Origin: Candidatus Woesearchaeota archaeon
GTDB lineage: Archaea; Nanobdellota; Nanobdellia; Woesearchaeales; ARS49
Direction: 5' to 3'
Assembly (NCBI GenBank): GCA_016203345.1
Contig: JACQMZ010000114.1
Location: forward strand, 1 to 7,688
Length of the DNA stretch: 7,688 bases
A model generated the notes under the pieces. That model was not told the origin of the DNA, made no database searches, and was given only the letters and a program-made list of their open reading frames with translations. The stretch's first letter is position 1. The number at the start of each line of letters is the position of its first letter. Below, piece by piece: positions 1-5,693 of the stretch. Made by a program: the position numbers and the translations under genes.

Positions 1-16
1 AGTTGAGAACGTAATA

Positions 17-26
17 TTTATATAAT
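17..26 (+). promoter_or_regulatory. TATA box of the surface-protein operon
   Basis: TTTATATAAT matches the archaeal TATA-box consensus. Its centre is about 40 nt before the preferred ATG at 61, so transcription should begin near 45-48. That leaves a short leader just containing the GAGGTGA ribosome binding site at 49-55. No other promoter is evident before the next three genes, so this one probably drives the whole operon to 3034. Confidence 0.65.
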
Positions 27-60
27 CTCAGAAGAACCATGCTATAAAGAGGTGACTGTC

Positions 61-705
61 ATGAAATTGTTCTCTCACAAGAAGGGCCTTGAATTACCTA
101 TCACGGCAATCGTTGTACTCATCATCGCAATCACGTTTTTAAGCCTTGTTATCTTGTTTATCAAAAAAGGATTTGGCACCAGTCAAGAACTCGTTTTTGC
201 AGAAATCACAAAAATCAAAGACCAACTGCGGAAAAACCTGGAAGAAACAGGCGAACTCTTCGTTATCAGTGCAGGAGCAGAAATCCAAGTCAAAAAAGGA
301 ACACCACTTGACTTTTACATCGGCGTCCGCAACACCGCCCCAAAAAAGGTTTGTTACCGCGTCGCATTCCGTTGCCTCAAACCCTTCACGCCTGACAACA
401 CGTGTTCTTCATCAGGCACGCAGGGAGCAATCCTCGTCGGCGGAGTTGAGCCAGACGGCCTCACCCGGGCAATAGGAGGAGACAAATGGATCCCCAGGAT
501 GAACCCAGAACTCGACATTCCCAGCGGCGATATAGAAGTGTCACCAGCCACGCTGCAGATCGCAGGAGCGGTCAAGGCAGATACATACCTCATGGAAGCA
601 GACATTTACAAAGCACTCAACGACGAAGAGTGTGAAGCACAGCCAAACTGGCCCACTGCAGACGAGCCGTACACTTCCAAACGATTCCACATCATTGTGA
701 GCTAA
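61..705 (+). CDS. Pilin-like surface protein with class III signal peptide (paralogue A)
   Basis: A 214-residue secreted or membrane-anchored protein with an archaeal class III (prepilin-like) N-terminus. A short basic leader ending K-K-G (residues 7-9) is followed by L-E-L and a hydrophobic helix at about residues 12-32; cleavage after the Gly by a FlaK/PibD-type peptidase is expected from family knowledge. A charged helical stretch (about 38-60) leads to a beta-rich domain containing I-G-V-R-N and several cysteines. An in-frame GTG at 52 is part of the ribosome binding site GAGGTGA (49-55); ATG 61 with 5-nt spacing is the better start. The layout matches the protein at 2378-3034: same helix, I-G-V-R-N, D-K-W and a C-terminal strand pair. 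The stop is 1 nt before the next gene. The exact role is unknown; a pilus or surface-complex subunit is an inference. Confidence 0.75.
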   Translation: MKLFSHKKGLELPITAIVVLIIAITFLSLVILFIKKGFGTSQELVFAEITKIKDQLRKNLEETGELFVISAGAEIQVKKGTPLDFYIGVRNTAPKKVCYRVAFRCLKPFTPDNTCSSSGTQGAILVGGVEPDGLTRAIGGDKWIPRMNPELDIPSGDIEVSPATLQIAGAVKADTYLMEADIYKALNDEECEAQPNWPTADEPYTSKRFHIIVS

Positions 706-706
706 C

Positions 707-946
707 ATGGCACCCAACTGGAAAGTACGCAGACCACTCACCGAACACGAAGAGTTTGAAGTAGTCAAAATGGTGCTTGACAAGTTCCTCTGGCTCGGCA
801 CAGCCCTGCTTGGCATAGGCTTGTTCACATCCATCGAACAACTGTCAGCCGAAGCAGGACTCTATTACATCATCGCCGGCACAGTCATCATGGGCTTGTT
901 TGGCTGGATCATCGTCAAAGAATTTGAGTTCAGCCGCGTAAAATGA
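707..946 (+). CDS. Small two-helix membrane protein
   Basis: A 79-residue protein with a charged N-terminus (R/K and E/H-rich, residues 1-26) and two predicted membrane helices, about residues 27-44 and 52-71, separated by a short acidic loop. A charged tail ends it. It starts 1 nt after the preceding stop; GTGAG at 697-701, 5 nt before the ATG, is a weak ribosome binding site. I do not recognise the family. Its position between pilin-like and lipoprotein genes suggests a membrane partner or anchor for the surface proteins. The TGA stop at 944-946 lies in the 5' arm of a strong hairpin (945-990). Confidence 0.7.
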   Translation: MAPNWKVRRPLTEHEEFEVVKMVLDKFLWLGTALLGIGLFTSIEQLSAEAGLYYIIAGTVIMGLFGWIIVKEFEFSRVK

Positions 947-990
947 AAACTTTGAAAAAGTCGGCTTCGCCTCCTTTTTTCAAAGTTTTC
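945..990 (+). repeat. Palindromic element 1, hairpin spanning a stop codon
   Basis: The arms GAAAACTTT (945-953) and AAAGTTTTC (982-990) are perfectly complementary. Pairing continues through GAAAAA/TTTTTTC for 15 bp in total, enclosing TCGGCTTCGCCTCC, which can itself form GGC-TTC-GCC. Size (9+28+9 nt) and general plan match elements 2 and 4. It begins inside the stop codon of the small membrane protein gene and ends 1 nt before the ribosome binding site of the lipoprotein gene. The run of six T at 975-980 is inside the hairpin, not after it, so it is not a classical intrinsic terminator. It could reduce read-through, protect the upstream mRNA end or mask the next ribosome binding site. Confidence 0.85.
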
Positions 991-1001
991 TGGTGATAAA
1001 C

Positions 1002-2381
1002 ATGGGCTTTGCAAAACGACAAATTGTTCTTTTCATACTGGCCATTGTGGCGCTATTCGTACTCTCTGCCTGCACCAAAGCAGAATGCAAAAAAGACACT
1101 GACTGCGTCAAGCCGCACTTTGACGGCAACTGCCTGGAAAAGAAATGCCAGTACAAGCCGTTGCCAGGCGAGTGCGGCAACAAGGTCTGCGAAGAGCCGG
1201 AAAATAAGTGCACGTGCGCGTTTGACTGCGGCGAATGCACCGGAAAAGTCGGCGCATATCTGACAGGAGTATGCAATAAAGACAACCAATGCCTTCTCGA
1301 CGTGCCAGAACAGCAAATCAAGCCGGTAGTGCTTACGGCAGAACAGCCAAGCCAAGGAGACAAGTTCAAAGTCACCATGATCATGAACCAACCCTTCAAC
1401 CTCAACAAGGATACTATATCACTCAGAATAGAGGTGGCGCAGGAAAGCCCAAACAACCGCGACCGCAAAATCACCAGAGCGACACTCTCAGGCCAAACCA
1501 AAGAAAGACAAACAGTCACCATTGCCGAGAAAACCATCAACAAACCCCTCTGGGGACAAGGACTGGACGTGCGCGATGAACTCATGCTCGACTTCCCAGT
1601 CACCGGACCAGACGGCGAACTCACCAACCTCCTTCTCTCGATAGACTACGAATTCGTCCAAGCAAGCGGAGCAGCAGTGCAGCAAAAAACCGCGTCCTTC
1701 CAGATCAGAAACACACAACAAAAACTCGTGTATGCCAAGCCGCCAAACACGTACCCCTGCCCTGACTGCGACGACAAAAACGCAGGAACACGCGACGAGT
1801 GCGGGCCGGAAACACAATACTTCTGCCAACACACCCCGCTCCCCCAAGCATGCGGCAACTTTGTCTGCGACGGAAACGAAAACAAATGCACGTGCGCCTC
1901 TGACTGCGGCCCCTGCACAGGAACTGGCGTGTTCACCGTAAAAGCGTGCGCCAATAACCAGTGCGTCGCGCAACTCAAAGGAGGAATCACCATCGCGCCC
2001 CAACAAGTGTTTGACGACAGAAACCTCAACACCTTCCAAGTCCAAACATACTTCAAATACAACACGCCGTTCAACACTGCCACAGACAAGTTCATCATGG
2101 ACACCACACTCTACCAGCTTGGACAAAATGTTGGCAACGTGCAAATCGAAGCCGTCCGCCTGCTTGAAGGCAGCACAGAACTCGGCGCGGCAGTCGGAAA
2201 CCGCGCTCTCCCGTCGATAGGAAGCAAACAAATCATAGAAATCGCTCTCCCTCCACAAGCCGTCGCTGAACAAGAACGCAACGTCCTCGTCAACGTCTAC
2301 TACTCCTTTGACCAAAACGGCCAGAAAAAAGGACAATTCCAAAAACCCCTCGGTAAAATCGTGTTTATTTCACCACAATGA
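1002..2381 (+). CDS. Cysteine-rich surface lipoprotein with duplicated modules
   Basis: A 459-residue exported protein. The N-terminus has a basic patch, a hydrophobic stretch and the lipobox-like L-S-A-C, with Cys24 as the likely lipid attachment site. Two halves follow, each a cysteine-rich module (about 29-97 and 253-321) plus a beta-rich domain of about 130 residues (107-240 and 328-459). Both modules carry C-G-N-x-x-C, E-N-K-C-T-C and D-C-G-x-C-T-G, a pattern seen in surface proteins of many archaea and bacteria; disulfides or metal binding are possible. The beta domains share F-x-V...P-F-N...D spacing. ATG 1002 is preferred over the in-frame GTG 993, because GGTGA (992-996) is a ribosome binding site 5 nt before the ATG. 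The stop overlaps the next gene as ATGA. Binding partner unknown. Confidence 0.75.
   Translation: MGFAKRQIVLFILAIVALFVLSACTKAECKKDTDCVKPHFDGNCLEKKCQYKPLPGECGNKVCEEPENKCTCAFDCGECTGKVGAYLTGVCNKDNQCLLDVPEQQIKPVVLTAEQPSQGDKFKVTMIMNQPFNLNKDTISLRIEVAQESPNNRDRKITRATLSGQTKERQTVTIAEKTINKPLWGQGLDVRDELMLDFPVTGPDGELTNLLLSIDYEFVQASGAAVQQKTASFQIRNTQQKLVYAKPPNTYPCPDCDDKNAGTRDECGPETQYFCQHTPLPQACGNFVCDGNENKCTCASDCGPCTGTGVFTVKACANNQCVAQLKGGITIAPQQVFDDRNLNTFQVQTYFKYNTPFNTATDKFIMDTTLYQLGQNVGNVQIEAVRLLEGSTELGAAVGNRALPSIGSKQIIEIALPPQAVAEQERNVLVNVYYSFDQNGQKKGQFQKPLGKIVFISPQ
1200..1921 (+). repeat. Intragenic duplication: cysteine-rich module in two copies
   Basis: The segments 1200-1243 and 1878-1921 match at 37 of 44 bases without gaps, and both encode E-N-K-C-T-C-A-x-D-C-G-x-C-T-G. 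They mark equivalent points in the two halves of the lipoprotein. Protein similarity extends further on either side, so the gene probably arose by an internal duplication of roughly 680 bp. Confidence 0.8.
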
Positions 2382-3034
2382 CTAGAAAATCCCGAATTCG
2401 GTCGCTGATGCTCCCTCATTCAGGGATTTTCGGGAACAAACGAGGAATTGAGCTTTCTACGACCATGATCGTCACCCTCATCATAACCATTATCATTTTC
2501 ATGGGAGCCATCAGCCTCACGTTCAAATTCTTCAAAGGAGCAGAAGAAGTCGGGGCAGAAATCGAACGGTCAACCAAAGAACAAATATCAGGCCTGCTAA
2601 GATCAGGCAACCAACTTGTCGCCATCCCATTCAACAAAGCAACCCTCCCCAGAGGTAAACAAACAACCTTCGCCATCGGCGTACGAAACATTGGAGACAC
2701 CGCACCATTCAGCATCAAAGTAGAATTCGACAACGCGTACGACCTCAGCGAAAAACAACTCCCTGGAGCAGACAAGACACACATCGAAGATAAATGGGTA
2801 GGCGGCTTTGCAGTAACAGAAAACATCCGCATTGAAAAAAACAAGTTTGAAATCGTGCCAATCCCCATCAAAAGCCAAGGAAGCCTCAACCCCACAGCAC
2901 CAGCACCAAAAGGCATCTACGTCTTCAACATCTGCGTCTACAAAAAAGCAGCACCAGACGCACCCTGCCAACTCGGCCAACCAGTCGAAGCATTCTACGA
3001 CAAACGGATTCATCAAGTCTTCATCGAAGTATGA
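2378..3034 (+). CDS. Pilin-like surface protein with class III signal peptide (paralogue B)
   Basis: 218 residues from the ATG that overlaps the lipoprotein stop as ATGA. K-R-G then I-E-L (about residues 22-27) is followed by a hydrophobic helix (about 29-50), a charged helix and a beta-rich domain with I-G-V-R-N and D-K-W. Layout and length match paralogue A at 61-705, so the two are probably subunits of one surface structure. The start is uncertain. ATG 2378 has no ribosome binding site and would rely on coupling with the overlapping stop; ATG 2408 is an alternative. The stretch 2385-2431 is a palindromic element, so most of the leader before K-R-G is encoded by repeat DNA. Whether this leader is processed normally is not known. 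The stop codon lies in the arm of a second element (3032-3068). Confidence 0.75.
   Translation: MTRKSRIRSLMLPHSGIFGNKRGIELSTTMIVTLIITIIIFMGAISLTFKFFKGAEEVGAEIERSTKEQISGLLRSGNQLVAIPFNKATLPRGKQTTFAIGVRNIGDTAPFSIKVEFDNAYDLSEKQLPGADKTHIEDKWVGGFAVTENIRIEKNKFEIVPIPIKSQGSLNPTAPAPKGIYVFNICVYKKAAPDAPCQLGQPVEAFYDKRIHQVFIEV
2385..2431 (+). repeat. Palindromic element 2, at the start of a surface gene
   Basis: The arms GAAAATCCC (2385-2393) and GGGATTTTC (2423-2431) are perfectly complementary. The 29-nt core starts GAATTCGGTCGCTG and ends TCATTCA; GAAT/ATTC extends the stem with a single bulged A at 2422. The core is nearly identical to that of element 4. It begins 4 nt after the lipoprotein stop and is read through as the leader of paralogue B if translation starts at 2378. 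Confidence 0.85.
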
Positions 3035-3068
3035 CGTTCCGAACTCGCAAGCTCGTTCAGGAACGTCA
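3032..3068 (+). repeat. Palindromic element 3, hairpin at the operon end
   Basis: The arms TGACGTTCC (3032-3040) and GGAACGTCA (3060-3068) are perfectly complementary. The shorter 19-nt core is GAACTCGCAAGCTCGTTCA; GAAC/GTTC extends the stem and leaves one bulged A (3059), as in elements 2 and 4. The 5' arm begins with the TGA stop of paralogue B. This is the last structure of the operon, so a role in 3'-end formation or mRNA protection is plausible. Confidence 0.8.
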
Positions 3069-3090
3069 GGTGAGTGGAATTATCGGAACA

Positions 3091-3306
3091 CTACAGTGAT
3101 GACTTTCTACGTTCAATAGTAATCTCCGTCGGAATCATATCAGCAGGAGTTGATGCCAGCGCCACTACAAGGTCTGCAACATGAGCAGAATCCATTAACT
3201 GCCCACTCGGCGGGCCATACGCTCTGAACAATTCTGTATTCATACCTCCAACATACACCGCAGTGGTGCGAATTCCAAACTCACGCAAGTCTTCCTCCAG
3301 ACATTC
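3091..3306 (-). pseudogene. C-terminal remnant of a short-chain dehydrogenase
   Basis: Minus-strand reading from about 3306 gives E-C-L-E-E-D-L-R-E-F-G-I-R-T-T-A-V-Y-V-G-G, then M-N-T-E-L-F and a tail with H-V-A-D-L-V-V-A-L-A and I-T-I-E-R. This is the usual end of SDR-family oxidoreductases (G-I-R-V-x-x-V-x-P-G-G, substrate loop, V-A-x-x-V). The Rossmann glycine motif and the catalytic Ser, Tyr and Lys, which lie before this part, are missing. In the same frame a stop appears at 3315-3313. A TTG at 3288 could start a 65-residue peptide, but it would contain no cofactor or catalytic site. The remnant is cut where the plus-strand fragment 3300-3686 begins. Confidence 0.7.
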
Positions 3307-3686
3307 GCGCCGTCATCGACCAACTGCTCGGCTTCGAAATCACGCACCAAACACGCACCAGCGTCACGCTCAACGACGCAGTCCTGAGCCAATTCCAGCA
3401 GATCTACGCCACGCTTCACATCGTCAAAACCCCAAGCACAGACCTTGTGCGGTATGCGGACCAGCTGAAGCGCTTTTTTGAACAAGTGACGACAGCCATC
3501 TTTGGCGACAGCAAACTGGACGTGTTGCCGCTCATCACGCAGAAGTACATCCTGTACACGACCAAAAGAGAATACATCAAAATCGCTTCGAATAAAGAAC
3601 GAGAAGCCTGCCAGGAAATGGGGTGTCTCATTCGCCTGTTGACGGAGTATGTATGCGTAGTGTCGTTGTTGTCGTTTAAAGATTAG
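3300..3686 (+). pseudogene. 5'-truncated coding fragment, family not recognised
   Basis: An open plus-strand frame runs from about 3300 (P-D-I-R-A-V-I-D-Q-L-L-G-F-E) to the TAG at 3684-3686. Up to about 3440 the codons end mostly in C or A, as in the surface operon, so this was real coding sequence. No ATG, GTG or TTG precedes the GTG at 3447, which lacks a ribosome binding site and would omit the first conserved-looking part. Further upstream the frame runs antisense to the SDR remnant and meets a stop at 3225. The helical, charged middle (Y-A-D-Q-L-K-R-F-F-E-Q) gives no family. The last 80 bases have opposite base skew, so the C-terminus may not be original. A 79-residue protein from 3447 cannot be excluded. 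Confidence 0.45.
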
Positions 3687-3744
3687 ACGTGCAAGGTAAG
3701 AACCGCTTCACCGCACACGAGAATTTTCTGAAGGTTTTTTGATC

Positions 3745-4536
3745 TTAAGGCAACACACGTGCCGCCGCCCGTAAATATTCCTTGACTTTCTCCATGTTCA
3801 GTGCATCATCGCCATACACATCGCTTCTCTTATCTCGCAACCCACCTTCGGCATCAATGCAGAACTCAGCAGTCCCCACCTCTTTAACGATCTGTTGCAC
3901 ACGTTGTTCCACATTCTGACCAGTGAAACCACCAGCGAAACCAAGAGTCAAATTCAAAGACATACTCCTAAGCTGATTGTACAAATTTACAGACTCACCA
4001 ACATCAAACTCCTTACCCCTACCACCAGATGGGTCTATGAGCGCATAACTGCAATAATTTTCATACCGCAAGACAGCACCTGCAATCTCATCCACAGTCC
4101 GTCCTTCCATAACACTTTGAGACAACTGCAACACTACATTCAAATCCGGAAATTGTTTCTTAATAAGCCGTACCTGCTCCACATCAGGCCACGCCACGTT
4201 CAGTTGCAGAGATCTACACAACCCATCCTGATAAAGCCCATCAAACACTTCAGCGACCTGAACGGCAAGCGTCGCCATCTCTCTGGAATTATAATGGATC
4301 ATTGTCAACACTTTATCACTTGCCTGTTCAAGAATAGTCCTTAGTTTAGAGAAAGTCACATATCTCCTGTTTGCAGTCCCTTGATCATGCAGCGTCTTTA
4401 GCGACACCAGAAAGCCAAGCATAGGAATATGTGGTGAATGCATCGTGTAACCACTATCACTAAACGCTTGGGTGAGAGACACAACTTCGTCCATCGACAC
4501 AGGACCAGTGATTCCCACATATGGCTGAGCAGTCAT
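3745..4536 (-). CDS. TrpF-like TIM-barrel protein of unknown activity
   Basis: 263 residues. Features recall phosphoribosylanthranilate isomerase (TrpF) and related (beta/alpha)8 phosphate-binding barrels: an N-terminal strand Y-V-G-I-T-G (6-11), L-Q-L-N (110-113) at the place of the TrpF L-H-G strand, A-L-I-D-P-S-G-G-R-G-K-E-F-D (165-178), G-F-A-G-G-F-T-G-Q-N (199-208) and D-A-E-G-G-L-R-D (228-235). These correspond to the acidic residue plus G-G-T-G-x-x-F-D, the L-A-G-G-L-x-x-x-N phosphate loop and the S-G-V-E-x-x-x-G-x-K-D end. TrpF begins K-x-C-G-I-T; here the Lys and the catalytic Cys are replaced (P-Y-V-G-I-T), and no trp genes are near. It therefore probably acts on another phosphorylated sugar-like ligand, or not as an enzyme. 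It has its own promoter (4566-4559) and appears leaderless. Confidence 0.6.
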   Translation of the reverse strand: MTAQPYVGITGPVSMDEVVSLTQAFSDSGYTMHSPHIPMLGFLVSLKTLHDQGTANRRYVTFSKLRTILEQASDKVLTMIHYNSREMATLAVQVAEVFDGLYQDGLCRSLQLNVAWPDVEQVRLIKKQFPDLNVVLQLSQSVMEGRTVDEIAGAVLRYENYCSYALIDPSGGRGKEFDVGESVNLYNQLRSMSLNLTLGFAGGFTGQNVEQRVQQIVKEVGTAEFCIDAEGGLRDKRSDVYGDDALNMEKVKEYLRAAARVLP

Positions 4537-4558
4537 ACTCTGCAGATTCAGAACTCAC

Positions 4559-4566
4559 TATAAAAA
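4559..4566 (-). promoter_or_regulatory. TATA box of the TrpF-like gene
   Basis: Minus-strand TTTTTATA lies 23-30 nt before the ATG at 4536. With archaeal spacing of about 25 nt from TATA to start site, the transcript would begin at or within a few bases of the ATG. No GGTG-like motif is present, which agrees with a leaderless mRNA. Confidence 0.55.
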
Positions 4567-4579
4567 CATGCACTATGCT

Positions 4580-5662
4580 CTAATCTTCTTTTTCACCAGC
4601 ATTCACGACCAGCACGAAATCCTTTCCTGCGGCAAGAGCCACAGGATAGTCACCCACGGGAATTGCCTTGATAACGTTCAGTGTCTGGCGGTCGATCACG
4701 ACCACCTGATCATTTTTCGGATCAGCCACCCAAATCCGGCCAGCAACGCCGCCAGAACTAAACGACACGCTCACCGGCGAAATACCCAGCTTGAGCTGTT
4801 TCTTAATCTTATACTCTTCCGTATCAATGATTGACAACACCCCATCGCCCTTATTGACCACAAACAGTTCAGCATCATTCTGGCCAAGAACCGCACTTCG
4901 CGGCTGCACTCCAACGTCAATGTCAAACTTTTTCTTCCGCGACATGTCAACCGCATCGATCACACTCACCCCATTCGAACGCTCGTTCACCACAAACAAT
5001 TTTTCCTTATCCTTTGTCATCGCAAGCGCGATCGGAACATCACCAACCTTTGCCTTGCCTGTCACGCGGCGAATAAACAAGTTCACTTTTTCCACAACCT
5101 CTCCAGTAGCAGACGTCACAAACACGTACTTTCCCTCAGGAGACGCGGCAAGAGCAGAAGGACGCTTGCTCACCGCAATCGTCGCGTCCACCTTTCGACT
5201 CGTGAGGTTAATCACGCTCAGCGTATCATCACCAATATTCGCGGCAACAATGTAGTCGCTCAGCGGAGAAATCACAACAGATTGAGGAGTCCTGCCGACA
5301 GGCACTGTACCAAGCACTGAAGGAGTACCCACTTCAATAATGCTCGCCGTGTTGTCGCCAGCATTAACCACCGCAGCATAGAATCCATTCGAAGTAACGG
5401 CCACATCTGAAGGAGATTTACCAACAGGAATTTTCTTCACCACTTCCATAGAATCCGTGCTTATGACCCACACACTATTCTTAGTGGTTTCATCCAGATC
5501 AGGCTCAGAGACAGGCACAGGGACCTGCTCCTTTGCAGTCTCCACAGCTTCAACCGCAGGCGGCTCCACAGGCGGAACAGGAACAGGCGCTTCTGCCACC
5601 TGCGGTAAGGGGCGAGCACAACTCACCATCACAACCAAAAGCAGGAGTACTAGCCGTTTCAT
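4580..5662 (-). CDS. YVTN-type beta-propeller lipoprotein
   Basis: 360 residues from ATG 5662. A signal peptide with a hydrophobic core ends in M-V-S-C, Cys15 being the probable lipidated residue. A proline/valine/glutamate-rich linker follows (about 17-55), then roughly seven repeats of about 40 residues (62-360) with the signature P-V-G-x-x-P, a serine/alanine strand, V-V-N-A-G-D and S-V-I-D/N. This is the pattern of YVTN/NHL-like beta-propellers, and N-terminal N-S-V-W-V-I probably closes the ring with the last blade. Such proteins sit outside the membrane and bind proteins, sugars or small ligands; the ligand here is unknown. The longer frame from 5752 is rejected because it lacks a signal peptide and overlaps the isomerase gene. 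The TATA box at 5693-5686 fits leaderless translation from 5662. Confidence 0.8.
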   Translation of the reverse strand: MKRLVLLLLVVMVSCARPLPQVAEAPVPVPPVEPPAVEAVETAKEQVPVPVSEPDLDETTKNSVWVISTDSMEVVKKIPVGKSPSDVAVTSNGFYAAVVNAGDNTASIIEVGTPSVLGTVPVGRTPQSVVISPLSDYIVAANIGDDTLSVINLTSRKVDATIAVSKRPSALAASPEGKYVFVTSATGEVVEKVNLFIRRVTGKAKVGDVPIALAMTKDKEKLFVVNERSNGVSVIDAVDMSRKKKFDIDVGVQPRSAVLGQNDAELFVVNKGDGVLSIIDTEEYKIKKQLKLGISPVSVSFSSGGVAGRIWVADPKNDQVVVIDRQTLNVIKAIPVGDYPVALAAGKDFVLVVNAGEKED

Positions 5663-5685
5663 ATGTTCAAGGGCAGAGACTGGGC

Positions 5686-5693
5686 ATTTAAAA
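5686..5693 (-). promoter_or_regulatory. TATA box of the beta-propeller gene
   Basis: Minus-strand TTTTAAAT lies 24-31 nt upstream of ATG 5662 and overlaps the TAA stop (5690-5688) of the preceding isomerase gene. The spacing predicts a start site near the ATG and a leaderless mRNA. It also supports 5662 over the longer start at 5752. Confidence 0.55.

Noticed and set aside
945..990. Classical intrinsic (stem plus T-tract) terminator
   Set aside because: The T run is part of the 3' arm and nothing T-rich follows the stem. The similar elements 2-4 have no T tract either.
1488..2342. 284-residue open frame antisense to the lipoprotein gene, and similar long antisense frames
   Set aside because: The codon bias of the sense gene (C/A third positions) keeps antisense frames open. 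The sense product has a lipobox, repeated modules and a ribosome binding site; the antisense one shows no recognisable motif or start signal.
3447..3686. Independent 79-residue protein starting at GTG 3447
   Set aside because: The coding-like frame continues upstream of 3447 to about 3300 with normal codon use and no start, and there is no ribosome binding site. Treated as a truncated fragment.
3687..3744. Possible fifth palindromic element between the convergent genes
   Set aside because: Only a weak, interrupted AACC/GGTT pairing can be drawn, with no core sequence. Nothing else is visible in these 58 bases apart from a run of six T at 3735-3740.
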